64,000 nucleotides of DNA from VRUE01 sp963748075. GTDB lineage: Bacteria > Actinomycetota > Thermoleophilia > Solirubrobacterales > 70-9. The stretch lies in assembly GCA_963748075.1 (NCBI GenBank), contig CAVVHQ010000043.1, forward strand, positions 1-64,000, given 5' to 3'. The position numbers were made by a program, and so were the translations under genes. How positions within the stretch are numbered: position 1 is the stretch's first letter; each line of letters begins with the position of its first letter. Shown here piece after piece: positions 24,754 through 33,582 of this stretch. The notes beneath the pieces are model-generated. The model made no database searches, was not told the origin of the DNA, and saw nothing but the letters and a program-made list of their open reading frames with translations.

Positions 24754-25284
24754 ATGTCGCTCGACGGCCTGCGGGCATGGATCGGGGAGGTGGAGCGCAA
24801 GCTCGGGATGCGGACGCGCGTCTTCCTGGCGCTGGCGGCGATCGCGATCGGCGGAGCCGGCGCGGCGATCTACCTGTCGATCGATACCCACAACGACGCG
24901 GTGAGCGAAGGCGACGTGCGGGAGCTGCAGGAGAAGCTCGAAGCGCAGATCGGCACGGCGGGCGGGGGCGGCGTCGCCCAGCTCGAAGCCGAACTGAAGG
25001 CCCTGCAGACCGAAGTCGCGCAGCTTCGGGGCGGGGGCGGCGGCTCCGGCCAGGGCGGCAGCTCGGGCCAGGGCGGCGGCTCCGGCCAGGGCGGCGGCGC
25101 GTCGGGGGGCGGCGGCTCGGGCCAGGGCGGCGGCGCGTCGGGGGGCGGCGGCTCCGGCGGCGACAGTGGCGGCGGGAGCGAAGGCGCGAACCCGGGCGCG
25201 AGCAGCGGCTCGGGGGGCAGCGCCAGGCTCGAAGAACTGCTGGAAAAAACCAAAGAAGAAGCGGAAAAAGCGGAAGGCAAGTAG
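24754..25284 (+). CDS. single-pass membrane protein with coiled coil and Gly-rich linker
   Basis: The 176-residue protein has a short cytoplasmic start, one membrane helix (VFLALAAIAIGGAGAAIYL), and a heptad-patterned helix (VRELQEKLEAQIG, LEAELKALQTEVAQL). A Gly/Ser/Gln-rich linker built of GGSGQGGG-like units leads to a charged C-terminal helix (LEELLEKTKEEAEKAEGK). It resembles envelope or division-associated scaffold proteins in layout only; no domain is recognised. ATG at 24754 was chosen over an in-frame TTG three codons upstream. Confidence 0.65.
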   Translation: MSLDGLRAWIGEVERKLGMRTRVFLALAAIAIGGAGAAIYLSIDTHNDAVSEGDVRELQEKLEAQIGTAGGGGVAQLEAELKALQTEVAQLRGGGGGSGQGGSSGQGGGSGQGGGASGGGGSGQGGGASGGGGSGGDSGGGSEGANPGASSGSGGSARLEELLEKTKEEAEKAEGK

Positions 25285-25405
25285 GGAGGTCGTGCGAAAC
25301 CGCACGATCTTTCACCGCTTCGTCCCCCGTCTCCGTTAGATTCGCCGCAATCCACCTCGCGTTCAGCGCGAGCCTTGCCGGAAGCGGCAGCGAAAGGAGA
25401 ACCCA

Positions 25406-25552
25406 ATGCCTGAGGGTTACTGCGTCAAAGAGCGCAAGAAGGTCGAGATCAAAGACGCCAAGCAGGTGACGATGAAGAACGGCCGCCCGGCCATCCAGGG
25501 AGTCTGCCCCGACTGCGGCACGAAGATCTTCAAGATCGGAAAAATGTCGTAG
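25406..25552 (+). CDS. DUF5679 small zinc-ribbon-like protein
   Basis: A 48-residue protein with a good ribosome site (AAAGGAG). The sequence MPEGYCVKERKKVEIKDAK ... GVCPDCGTKIFKIGK matches the DUF5679 family, which is widespread in actinobacteria. Family members usually have CxxC near both ends. Here the C-terminal CPDC is kept but the N-terminal pair is reduced to CVKE, so only three of four zinc ligands remain. Function unknown. It stands alone between the coiled-coil protein and the PAS gene. Confidence 0.85.
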   Translation: MPEGYCVKERKKVEIKDAKQVTMKNGRPAIQGVCPDCGTKIFKIGKMS

Positions 25553-25619
25553 ACAGAGCCAGCGGCGCATCGCCGGCGCTCTTCGTCTGACGCGCGCCTC
25601 GGTCCGACTACCGAGAGCG

Positions 25620-25655
25620 CTTCCGAAGGTCCTCCATTGGGCTTCCGAAAGTCCT
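25620..25655. repeat. direct repeat CTTCCGAARGTCCT
   Basis: CTTCCGAAGGTCCT (25620-25633) and CTTCCGAAAGTCCT (25642-25655) lie 22 bases apart, two helical turns, in the gap between the DUF5679 and PAS genes. They could be a tandem operator. Confidence 0.35.
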
Positions 25656-25725
25656 ATGGCCGGGGCCTGCGAGGTTCCTCGCATCCCCTGAGCGAGATCC
25701 CGCTCGTCTCGCTGTAGATTCCTAA

Positions 25726-25739
25726 GTGACTAATGTCAC
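25726..25739. promoter_or_regulatory. GTGAC-TAAT-GTCAC palindrome before the PAS gene
   Basis: The perfect inverted repeat GTGACTAATGTCAC resembles a short operator or half a CRP/FNR-type site. The AT-rich GCTGTAGATTCCTAA just upstream could contain a -10 element. It lies about 40 bases before the chosen PAS start. Confidence 0.35.
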
Positions 25740-25778
25740 GGCGGCCGGGTGATCCGGCGTTCGAGGGTAGGCGATTAC

Positions 25779-26195
25779 GTGCAAAATGCGTCACAGAAGC
25801 CGCTTGAGCTGATCCTGGCTCGCAATTTGATGTCGGCCCTCTCGACCCCGGCCTTCCTGGTCGACGAGGGCGGCCTGCTCGTCTTCTACAACGAGGCCGC
25901 GGGGGTACTGCTCGGCAGGCGCTTCGAGGAGCTGGGCACGGTCGGCCCCGAGGAGTGGGGCGCGATGTTCGGCCCCTTCGACGGGGCGGGCGAGCCGATC
26001 CCCTACGACGAACTGCCGCTCGTCCTCGCCGTCCGCAACGGCCGTCCCGCCCACGCCGACTTCGAGATCCGCTCGGCCGACGGCACCCGCCACCGGGTCG
26101 AGGTCTCCGCCCTCCCGATCCTCACCACGCACGGCTCGCAGGGGGCGATCGCCGTCTTCTGGCCCGCCGCCGCGCAGGGAGCGGACGTCCGGTGA
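25779..26195 (+). CDS. single PAS-domain protein
   Basis: From the GTG at 25779 the product has 138 residues and is almost entirely one PAS domain: LMSALSTPAFLVDEGGLLVFYNEAAGVLLGRRFEE-like entry, then ADFEIRSADGTRHRVEVSALPI and the closing strand AIAVFWP. It has no output domain. A GTG at 25749 is an alternative start with a poorer ribosome site. Its stop overlaps the start of the metallo-hydrolase gene by four bases, so the PAS protein may sense redox or a ligand and act on, or with, that enzyme. Confidence 0.75.
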   Translation: MQNASQKPLELILARNLMSALSTPAFLVDEGGLLVFYNEAAGVLLGRRFEELGTVGPEEWGAMFGPFDGAGEPIPYDELPLVLAVRNGRPAHADFEIRSADGTRHRVEVSALPILTTHGSQGAIAVFWPAAAQGADVR

Positions 26196-27073
26196 ACGTC
26201 AAGCTCTGGGGAACGCGCGGCTCGGTCCCCTCCCCCGGACCGGAAACGATCCGCTACGGCGGCAACACCTCCTGCGTCGGCGTCACCCTCTCCGACGGCT
26301 CGCTGCTGGCGCTCGATGCCGGCACCGGCATCCGCAACCTCGGCCTCGCCCTGCCGGCCGAGCCCACCCGCCTGCACATCCTCCTCACCCACCTGCACCT
26401 CGACCACATCCAGGGCCTGGTCTTCTTCGCGCCCGCCTTCCGGACGCAGACCGAGATCGTCATCTGGGGCCCGGCCTCGCCGGAGGCCTCGCTGCGCGAC
26501 CGCATCGCCCGCTACATCTCGGCGCCGCTCTCGCCGGTCGAGGTGCGCGAGCTGCCCTGCGACGTCTCCTTTCGCCACACGCCCGAGTCGGAGTGGGAGA
26601 TCGGCCCGGCGCGGATCCGCGCCGCCTCGGTCGCCCACCGCGGCCCCACCCTCGGCTACCGGATCGACGACGGCGAGCGCTCGCTCGCCTACATCCCCGA
26701 CCACGAGCCGGCCCTGGGCGCCGACATCGAGGCGCTCGAGGAGGAGTGGATCTCCGGCTTCGCTCTCGCCAACGACGCCTCGCTGCTGATCCACGATGGC
26801 CAGTACGCCGACACCGAGTACCCGGATCACATCGGCTGGGGCCACTCCTCGCTTTCCCACTCGCTCGCCTTCGCGCACCGCAGCGGCGCCGAGCGCACCG
26901 TCCTCTTCCATCACGATCCGCTGCACTCCGACGAGCGCCTCGACGCGCTCGCCGCCGAAGCCGGTGAGCGCTGGGCGGCGGCGGGCGGCGCGGCGGGAGC
27001 GATCGAGCTCGGCGTCGAGGGGGGCGAGTTCGACCTGCGGGCGCCGGCCCGCCGGTCGCTCGAGGCAATCTGA
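26192..27073 (+). CDS. MBL-fold metallo-hydrolase (COG1235/PhnP-like)
   Basis: The 293-residue enzyme has the COG1235 start VKLWGTRGSVPSPGPETIRYGGNTSCV-type entry, the metal motif THLHLDH, and later ligands in VAHRGPTLGYRI, IPDHEP, and VLFHHDP. Related enzymes act as phosphodiesterases on cyclic nucleotides or phosphoribosyl cyclic phosphate. It is translationally coupled to the upstream PAS protein through a GTGA overlap. The substrate is unknown; a signalling nucleotide is a reasonable guess given the partner. Confidence 0.85.
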   Translation: MNVKLWGTRGSVPSPGPETIRYGGNTSCVGVTLSDGSLLALDAGTGIRNLGLALPAEPTRLHILLTHLHLDHIQGLVFFAPAFRTQTEIVIWGPASPEASLRDRIARYISAPLSPVEVRELPCDVSFRHTPESEWEIGPARIRAASVAHRGPTLGYRIDDGERSLAYIPDHEPALGADIEALEEEWISGFALANDASLLIHDGQYADTEYPDHIGWGHSSLSHSLAFAHRSGAERTVLFHHDPLHSDERLDALAAEAGERWAAAGGAAGAIELGVEGGEFDLRAPARRSLEAI

Positions 27074-27098
27074 ATCCGAGCGACGCCGAGCGGCGCGC

Positions 27099-27578
27099 TC
27101 AGCGACGCGGCAGGCTGAGCCGCCGCCGCAGCGGCAACAGCCACCAGAGCACCACGAACATCGCCGCCGCGGCGGTGGTGAAGACGACGGTCGCGGCGCC
27201 GCCGAAGAGGACGTCGGTGATCAGCATGATCGCCCCGGTCATCGCCAGCGCCAGGAAGCCGAGCCCGGCGATCACCATCCGGTTGGCGACGAAGACAAGC
27301 CAGCGCTTCTGCTGGAAGCGGAAGGTCATCCGGTGGTAGGCGGTGGGCGCGATCAGCAGCGCCGCCGAGACCGCCGTGCAGAGCAGGGTCGCGAAGTAGA
27401 CCTTCTCCTCGAAGGGGGAGATGTCGACGAAGTTGCGCTGGAACGGAACGGCGAGCAGGAAGGCGAAGAGGACCTGGACGCCCGGCAAGGCGACCCGCAG
27501 CTCCTGCAGGAGCTCGCCGAGGTTGCGATCGAGGCGCTCGACCTCGGTCTCCTCTCTGCCCGACGGGCGGTCCGCCAT
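27099..27578 (-). CDS. DUF6328 family membrane protein
   Basis: The 159-residue protein has four predicted helices, the first in LPGVQVLFAFLLAVPF, and a conserved cytoplasmic start EVERLDRNLGELLQELRVALPG. This fits the DUF6328 family, common in actinobacteria and without known function. The C-terminus is basic. It is divergent from the phosphorylase gene across a gap with a direct repeat, and convergent with the metallo-hydrolase gene. Confidence 0.75.
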   Translation of the reverse strand: MADRPSGREETEVERLDRNLGELLQELRVALPGVQVLFAFLLAVPFQRNFVDISPFEEKVYFATLLCTAVSAALLIAPTAYHRMTFRFQQKRWLVFVANRMVIAGLGFLALAMTGAIMLITDVLFGGAATVVFTTAAAAMFVVLWWLLPLRRRLSLPRR

Positions 27579-27614
27579 CCGCCCACGATAGGCCAGAGCG
27601 CCGAGGCGGTGCTC

Positions 27615-27681
27615 GTCTGAACCGCGATGCGGTCGCGACCAGCCAGTGCACCAGCGCGGTCGACGTTTGAACCGCTATGCG
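27615..27681. promoter_or_regulatory. 17-base direct repeat in a divergent promoter region
   Basis: GTCTGAACCGCGATGCG (27615-27631) and GTTTGAACCGCTATGCG (27665-27681) agree at 15 of 17 positions and lie exactly 50 bases apart, between the divergent DUF6328 and nucleoside phosphorylase genes. The first 11 bases, GTCTGAACCGC, recur in the divergent promoter near 39902. Likely regulator sites. Confidence 0.4.
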
Positions 27682-27725
27682 ACTCAAATCGCGACCTCGC
27701 GGAGCCGACACGTAGGATCGCGCCC

Positions 27726-28394
27726 GTGGGACGCCTCGCGGTCATCCTCGGCAGCGGCGCCGTCGGGCTCGGCGGCGGTGAGATCGTCGCCGCCGCGGAA
27801 CGGCACGGCGCCGTCATCCTGCAGCGCCACGGCAGCGGCGAGTACCGCCTCCCCCACCTGATCGACCACGCCGCCAACCTGCGCCCCCTGCTCGAGGCGG
27901 GCTGCGACCGGGCGCTGGCGGTCTGCTCGGTCGGCTCGCTGAAGCCGGAGATCGAGGTCGGCAGCCTCGTCTGTCCGGACGACTTCGTCGCCCTGCAGGT
28001 GGCGATCACCAGCTTCGACGACGCTCGCGGCCACGCGACGGCCGGCCTCGACCGGGACTGGCGGGGCGCGCTGCTGGCCGCCGCCGCGGCCGGGGGCGTG
28101 CCGCTGCGCGACGGCGGCGTCTACTGGCAGACCAACGGCCCTCGCTTCGAGACCCGGGCCGAGATCGGGCTGATCGCGGCCCATGCCGACCTGGTCGGGA
28201 TGACGATGGCCTCGGAGTGCATCGTCGCCGGCGAGCTGGGGCTGCGCTACGCGGCGCTCTGCATGGTCGACAACCTGGCGAACGGAGTCGGCGAGCGTCC
28301 CCTCTCCCCGCAGGAGCTGGAGCGCGACCGGGAGGCCAACGCGGCCAGCCTGCGCGACGCCCTCGACGCGATCCTGCCGGAGCTGGCCCTATGA
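27726..28394 (+). CDS. purine nucleoside / methylthioadenosine phosphorylase family
   Basis: The 222-residue enzyme (GTG start) belongs to the PNP/MTAP phosphorylase family: phosphate loop VILGSGA, QRHGSGEYRLPHLIDH, NGPRFETRAEI, MTMASECIVAGELGLRYAAL, and MVDNLANG. It cleaves a purine nucleoside with phosphate. The family is known to include MTAP-like enzymes acting on 6-oxopurines. It is shorter than usual (about 270), mostly by trimmed ends. It is followed 61 bases later by an amidohydrolase of the MTA/SAH deaminase family, so the pair probably salvages methylthioadenosine by deamination and phosphorolysis. Confidence 0.82.
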   Translation: MGRLAVILGSGAVGLGGGEIVAAAERHGAVILQRHGSGEYRLPHLIDHAANLRPLLEAGCDRALAVCSVGSLKPEIEVGSLVCPDDFVALQVAITSFDDARGHATAGLDRDWRGALLAAAAAGGVPLRDGGVYWQTNGPRFETRAEIGLIAAHADLVGMTMASECIVAGELGLRYAALCMVDNLANGVGERPLSPQELERDREANAASLRDALDAILPELAL

Positions 28395-28455
28395 CGTACC
28401 GGGACTTGGATACCTATGTGGGCAGTCAACTACCGGCGCGTCGGCGAGGGCCGCG

Positions 28456-29736
28456 GTGAAAGCGCTGAACGTGACGGGCGCCGTCCTCGACGGCGAGACA
28501 GTCGGCCTCCGCTGCGCCGACGGGCTGATCGAGGCGATCGGGCCGGAGGTGACGCCGCAGCCGGGCGAGGAGACGATCGACGCCGCCGGGGCGCCGCTCG
28601 TCCCCGCCCTGGTCAACGGCCACACCCACGCGGCGATGACCCTGTTCCGTGGCTACGGCGGCGACCTGCCGCTGATGCGCTGGCTGCAAGAGAAGGTCTG
28701 GCCGGTCGAGGCGAAGCTGGAGCCCGAGGACGTCTACTGGGGGACGCGGCTGGCCTGCGCGGAGATGATCCGCACCGGCACCGCCCGCTTCTGGGACATG
28801 TACTGGCACCCGCAGGCGACCGCGCGGGCGGTCGAGGACGCCGGCCTGCGGGCCCACATCGGCGGACCGCTGCTCGACGTCGGCAACGACACGCCCCATG
28901 AGCTGAGGGAGGCGGCGCTGCGCGACGTCGAGGCGCTGGCCGGCTTCGGCCCGACGATCGACACCTCGCTCGCCCCGCACTCGATCTACACGGTCAGCGA
29001 AGGCCTGATGCGTTGGGCGACGGGGCAGGCCGCCGAGCGGGAGCTGCCGATCCACATCCACCTCTCCGAGACCGAGCAGGAGGTGGCCGACTGCGTCGCG
29101 GCGCACGGGGTGCGGCCGGCCGCCTACCTCGATCGACTCGGGGCGCTCGGCGAGCGCACCGTGCTCGCCCACGGCGTCTGGCTCGACGAGGCGGAGCTGG
29201 AGCTGATCGCGGCGCGCGGCGCGACCGTGGTCGCCAACCCGATCGCCAACCTGAAGCTGGCGGTCGGCGGCGTCCTCCCCTACCCGGCGGCGCGTCAGGC
29301 CGGGGTCGCGGTCGGTCTGGGCACCGACGGCCCCGGCTCCAACGACTCGCTCGACCTCTTCTCCGACCTGAAGACCTTCGCGCTGCTGCAACGCCACACG
29401 AGCGGCGACGCGACCGTGCTGCCGGCCGCCGAGGCCGTGGAGATCGCGACTGGGGCGCGGGCGCCGGCGCTGCTCGACGGTGCGGGCCCGGCGGGCGACC
29501 CGGCCGCGGGGCGCCTCGCCCCCGGCGCCCCGGCGGACTTCCTTCTGCTGCGCCGCGACGCGCCCGAGCTGGGGATCGGCGACCTCGCCTCCAACCTCGT
29601 CTACGCCGCGAGCGGCTCGGTGGTCGACACGACCGTCGTCGCCGGCCGGGCGCTGATGCGGGACGGCGAGATGGAGGGCGAGGCGGAGATCCTCGCCCGC
29701 GCCGCCGAGCGGGCGCGGCGGCGCGGGATCGCCTGA
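28456..29736 (+). CDS. mtaD: amidohydrolase, MTA/SAH deaminase family
   Basis: The 426-residue enzyme has the metal motif VNGHTHAAMTLFRG, HIHLSETEQE, the late Asp in LGTDGPGSND, and an imidazolonepropionase-type composite domain at both ends. This is the MtaD pattern: deamination of methylthioadenosine or S-adenosylhomocysteine to inosine forms. The upstream phosphorylase fits as the next step. Start is GTG at 28456; the 61-base gap contains a copy of TTGGATACCTATGT. It is 35 bases ahead of the permease gene. Confidence 0.85.
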   Translation: MKALNVTGAVLDGETVGLRCADGLIEAIGPEVTPQPGEETIDAAGAPLVPALVNGHTHAAMTLFRGYGGDLPLMRWLQEKVWPVEAKLEPEDVYWGTRLACAEMIRTGTARFWDMYWHPQATARAVEDAGLRAHIGGPLLDVGNDTPHELREAALRDVEALAGFGPTIDTSLAPHSIYTVSEGLMRWATGQAAERELPIHIHLSETEQEVADCVAAHGVRPAAYLDRLGALGERTVLAHGVWLDEAELELIAARGATVVANPIANLKLAVGGVLPYPAARQAGVAVGLGTDGPGSNDSLDLFSDLKTFALLQRHTSGDATVLPAAEAVEIATGARAPALLDGAGPAGDPAAGRLAPGAPADFLLLRRDAPELGIGDLASNLVYAASGSVVDTTVVAGRALMRDGEMEGEAEILARAAERARRRGIA

Positions 29737-29771
29737 GCCAAACGCGATCTGCGAGGCTGACCGGGAACCTC

Positions 29772-30960
29772 ATGGCGGACGTCCTCAGCACGATCGGCGA
29801 AGGCTTCAAGCAGTCGCTGCTGATGGCCTACGAGGTCTGGTGGGCGCTGGTGCTCGGCTTCGCGATCTCCGGCATCGTCCAGTCCTGGGTGCCGCGCGAG
29901 CGGATCGAGGCGACCCTCGCCGGCCGCGGTCCGAAGCCGGTCGCCTGGGCGACCGGGCTCGGCGCCGCCTCCTCCTCCTGCTCCTACGCGGCGATCGCGA
30001 TCGCCCGCTCGCTGCTCCAGAAGGGCGCCTCGGCGACCACCGCGCTCGCCTTCCAGTTCGCCTCGACCAACCTCGTCTGGGAGCTGGGCCTGGTGCTCTG
30101 GGTGCTGATCGGCTGGCAGTTCGCGCTGGCCGAGTACGTCGGCGGGATCATCCTGATCGCGCTGATGGCGGCGCTGCTGCGCTTCTTCGTCTCGCCGCGA
30201 CTCGAAGAGCAGGCCCGCAAGCACGCCCAGGAGGCGCAGGAGGGCCACGTGCACGAACACGGCGACGGCGAGGACGAGCAGCCGCAGACCCTGCGGCAGC
30301 AGCTGGTCTCGGCCGAAGCCTGGACCGGCGTCGCCCACAACTTCCGCGCCGACTGGACGATGCTCTGGAAGGAGATCACGATCGGCTTCCTGCTGGCCGG
30401 CTTCATCGGCCTGCTCGGCAACGACTTCTTCAACTTCCTCTTCGTCACCGACGCGCCGCCGGTCCTGCGGACGATCGAGAACGTCCTGGTCGGGCCGCTG
30501 ATCGCGGTCCTCAGCTTCGTCTGCTCGGTCGGCAACGTGCCGCTGGCGGCGGTGCTGTGGTCGGGCGGGATCAGCTTCGCCGGGGTGATCGCCTTCATCT
30601 TCGCCGACCTGATCGTGCTGACGATCGTCGCCGCGTACCGCAAGTACTACGGCACCGCCTTCGCGCTGCGGATCACCGCGCTGATGCTGGTGACGATCGT
30701 GATCGCGGCGCTGATCGTCGACGGGCTGTTCGGGGCGCTCGGCCTGATCCCGACCGGGCCGCGGCCGACCCGCAACGACATCTTCGGCTCGGTCGAGGTC
30801 GACTACAAGCTCTTCCTCAACATCCTCGGCTTGGCGATCTTCGCGACGCTGTTCTGGCTCACCCGCCGCGACGCCGCCCGGGCGAGCGCCGCGTGCCCGG
30901 CCCACGCCGCCGACAGCCCGGCCGAAGCGGCGAGCAGCAAGCGCCGCCCGCGGGTCGTAG
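29772..30960 (+). CDS. COG0701-type permease (predicted metal or metalloid efflux)
   Basis: An integral membrane protein of about 390 residues with some eight helices and the family motif GAASSSCSYAAIAIARS. A histidine-rich cytoplasmic loop (HVHEHGDGEDE) sits near residue 160 and could bind metal. The related ArsP and SO_0444 permeases export metalloids or metals; the substrate here is unknown. As given, the frame has no stop until 31859, running antisense through the MFS gene. Removing one base near 30942 gives a TAG at 30958-30960 right after the last helix and also repairs the MFS gene, so that end was chosen. Confidence 0.75.
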
Positions 30961-32075
30961 GCCTGCGAGAGCCAGCCGGCCAGCGGCCCGCCGATCGGCG
31001 CCGAGCCGAGGAAGACGACCGAGTAGAGGGCCATCACCCGGCCCCGCATCGCCGGCTCGACCGCGAGCTGAAGGCTCGAGTTGACGCTGGCCGCGAAGGT
31101 CACTGCGGCTGCGCCGAGCAGGGCCAGCACCGGGATCTCGAAGGCGAGGGTCGGCATGGCCGCGGCGAGCAGCGCCAGGCCGCCGAAGGCGAGCGCCGCC
31201 GCGGCGATCAGGCGCGGGCCGGTGCGGCCGCGGGCGCCGGTGACGAGCGCGCCGATCACCGAGCCGACCCCCATCGCGCTGACCAGCGCCGCGTAGGCGC
31301 TGGCGCCGCCGTCGAAGCTGAAGGTGGCGAGCAGCGGCAGGACGACCTGGAAGTTGAAGCCGAAGGTGCCGACCAGCGCCATCAGCGCCAGCGGCACGGC
31401 CAGCTCCGGCGTACGGCGCACGTAGCGCAGGCCGGCGCGGATCGCGCCGGGCTCGCGGCCGGAGGCGGGCGCGGCGCGCAGTCGGGCGGGGTCCATCCCC
31501 CAGAGGGCGACGATCATCGCGCCGAAGGTGGCGATGTTGACGGCGAAGCAGGGGACGACGCCGACGGTGGCGATCAGCAGGCCGGCAACCGCGGGGCCGG
31601 CAATCCGCGCCGACTGGACGAGGACGCTGTTGAGGCTGACCGCATTGACCACCCGGTCGGGGCCGACCATCTCGATCACGAAGCTCTGCCGGGTCGGGTT
31701 GTCGACCGCGTTGACGGCGCCGCGGGAGAAGGCGGCGAGGTAGACCATCCACGGGGCGACGACGCCGGCGGCGCTGACCGCGAGCAGGCCGATCGCCGGC
31801 AGCGCCATCAGCGCCTGGGTGGCGATCAGCAGATCGCGCTTCGGGAAGCGGTCGGCTAGCAGGCCGCCCCAGGCGCCGAGCAGAAGCATCGGCAGGAACT
31901 GCAGCGCGGTGGTCAGCCCGACCGCAGCGCCGCTGCCGGTCAGGGTGAGGACGAGCCAGATCGAGGCGACCGCCTGCATCCAGTTGCCGGACAGCGAGAC
32001 GAGCTGCCCGACGAAGTAGCGGCGGTAGTTGGGGACGGAGAGGGAGCCGAAGCTGCGCCTAACTGCGGCGCTCAC
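30803..32075 (-). CDS. MFS transporter with 3' frameshift
   Basis: A 12-helix major facilitator: MSAAVRRSFGSLSVPNYRRYF, LLLGAWGGLLADRFPKR (motif A), AVDNPTRQSFVIEMVG, and the second half with VNSSLQLAVEPAMRGRVMALYS. It belongs to the enterobactin-exporter/EntS-like MFS group. The reading frame is intact to about residue 377, then breaks near 30942, where one surplus base turns the last helix into Arg-rich sequence. Without it the helix ALLLAASAGLSAAWAGHAAL follows and the protein stops at 30803, overlapping the convergent permease gene by 158 bases. It is coupled to the MarR gene by an ATGA overlap, so it is probably a MarR-controlled drug or metabolite exporter. Confidence 0.78.
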
Positions 32076-32545
32076 GGTCCGCCCTCGCGTTTCCCCGGCC
32101 GCTCCTCGAGGATCCCCTCGAGGATCTCCGCCGCCCGCTCGAGCGTCTCCAGGTCGGCGGTCGGCAGGTCGCGCATGCGGCGCGCAAGGTAGGCGTTCTT
32201 GCGCCCCCGCAGGCGGCGCAGCCGCTCCCGCCCCGCGGCGGTGACGCTGACCAGGGCGCTGCGCCCGTCGTCGGGGTCGGGCGTCCGCTCGACCAGCCCC
32301 GCCTCGCCCAGCACGCGCAGCGTCCGCGTCGCGGTCGGTCGCTTGACCCGCTCGATCTCGGCCAGCTCGCTGGGGGTCAGCGGCCCGTGCCGCTCGACGC
32401 TCGCCAGCGCCGCCGCGGAGGTCGGCGTCAGCCGCTCGGCCGCCCCGGCGGCCTCCTGCCGCAGCCGCCGCGCGGTGCGCACGATCGCCAGCCGCAGCCT
32501 GGCTGCGGAGGCGGCGAGGGAGGTGTCGGCTGCCACTTCGATCAT
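32072..32545 (-). CDS. MarR-family transcriptional regulator
   Basis: The 157-residue protein has the MarR winged helix: LTPSELAEIERVKRPTATRTL as the recognition part, then the wing LVERTPDPDDGRSALVSVTAAG. It is first in a two-gene operon and its stop overlaps the MFS start by four bases. MarR proteins of this kind usually repress their own operon and release DNA on binding a small molecule. The AT-rich palindrome at 32561-32577 just upstream is a likely site. Confidence 0.9.
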   Translation of the reverse strand: MIEVAADTSLAASAARLRLAIVRTARRLRQEAAGAAERLTPTSAAALASVERHGPLTPSELAEIERVKRPTATRTLRVLGEAGLVERTPDPDDGRSALVSVTAAGRERLRRLRGRKNAYLARRMRDLPTADLETLERAAEILEGILEERPGKREGGP

Positions 32546-32560
32546 CTGATTAGCATCGGT

Positions 32561-32577
32561 AATTAGCCTAGCAAATT
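32561..32577. promoter_or_regulatory. probable MarR operator / promoter
   Basis: AATTAGCCTAGCAAATT is a near-palindrome (AATTAGC, 3-base spacer, GCAAATT, one mismatch) in a strikingly AT-rich stretch (32546-32582) within otherwise GC-rich DNA. It lies 16 bases before the MarR start codon. It also faces the channel gene at 32737. Confidence 0.5.
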
Positions 32578-32736
32578 ACATTCCTCTGCACTCCGCCGAC
32601 GGAACGATTCCGGTCGATATGCGTCCGTGTTCGTCTCGTCGGCGGATGATGGGGCGCAAAGGGCACGCTGGAAGGCGGGGCCGGGCGTGTTGCCACCGAG
32701 GTAGGCACGCGGCCTGCCGCGTCGAAGGAGACGCGG

Positions 32737-33558
32737 ATGAGCGCCGAGGCCTCCGAGAAGCCGGTCCGCTACCCGCCGGGGATGGACGCGCGAAGCGCGC
32801 GCATCGCGCGGATCCTCGACCCGATCCTGCTGGTCGCCTCGGCGCTGGTCATCCCCACCGTGGCGATCAGCGAGTCCCACCCCGGTGGCAGCCTGGAGGC
32901 GATCGCCCAGACGCTCAACTGGATCACCTGGCTCGCCTTCCTGGTCGAGCTGGTGGTGATGCTCGCTGTGGTGCCCAACCGCTGGGCCTGGCTGCGCCAC
33001 CACCCGCTCGACCTGATCGTGGTCGTCTTCACGCCGCCGGTCCTGCCGGCCGGCTTGCAGAGCCTGCGGGCGCTGCGCCTGCTGCGGCTGCTGCGCCTGC
33101 TGCGCCTCGCCCAGATCTCGCGGCAGGTCTTCTCGCTGCGCGGCCTGCACTACGCGGCGCTGCTCGCGGTGCTGACCGCGATGGCCGGCGGCGCCGCCTT
33201 CATCGGCTTCGAGAAGTCCAACCAGGACCTCAACCCGTGGGAAGGCATCTACTGGGCGGTCACCTCGATGACCACCCTGGGGTCGAGCATCCACCCGACC
33301 ACGACGGGCGGCCAGATCGTCGCCGTCGCCGTCGTGATCGTCGGCATCTCCTTCGTCGCGCTGCTCACCGGCGCCATCGCGCAGCGCTTCCTCGGGCCAG
33401 AGATCAGCGAGACGCAGGCACTGCTGGAGACCGGCGAGGGATCGCCGGAGGCCGAGGCGATTCAGCAGCTGGAAGAGATCCGCTCGCAGCTCAACGCGCT
33501 GCAGGTCTCGGTCAGCCGCCTGGTCGAGCGGGGCGAAGCCGGCCGGCCGCCGCCCTGA
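32737..33558 (+). CDS. voltage-sensor-type ion channel with unusual filter
   Basis: A 273-residue protein with six membrane segments in Kv-channel order. S4 is clear as RALRLLRLLRLLRLAQISR. The pore helix and filter region reads YWAVTSMTTLGSSIHPTT, where potassium channels normally have TVGYGD. A last helix (VAVVIVGISFVALLTGAIAQR) and a short coiled coil (IQQLEEIRSQLNALQVSVSRL) follow. The fold assignment is firm, but GYGD is replaced by GSSI, so potassium selectivity is doubtful. It is divergent from the MarR gene and probably monocistronic. Confidence 0.8.
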   Translation: MSAEASEKPVRYPPGMDARSARIARILDPILLVASALVIPTVAISESHPGGSLEAIAQTLNWITWLAFLVELVVMLAVVPNRWAWLRHHPLDLIVVVFTPPVLPAGLQSLRALRLLRLLRLLRLAQISRQVFSLRGLHYAALLAVLTAMAGGAAFIGFEKSNQDLNPWEGIYWAVTSMTTLGSSIHPTTTGGQIVAVAVVIVGISFVALLTGAIAQRFLGPEISETQALLETGEGSPEAEAIQQLEEIRSQLNALQVSVSRLVERGEAGRPPP

Positions 33559-33582
33559 GCGACTTGGCACGGGTCTCCCGGG

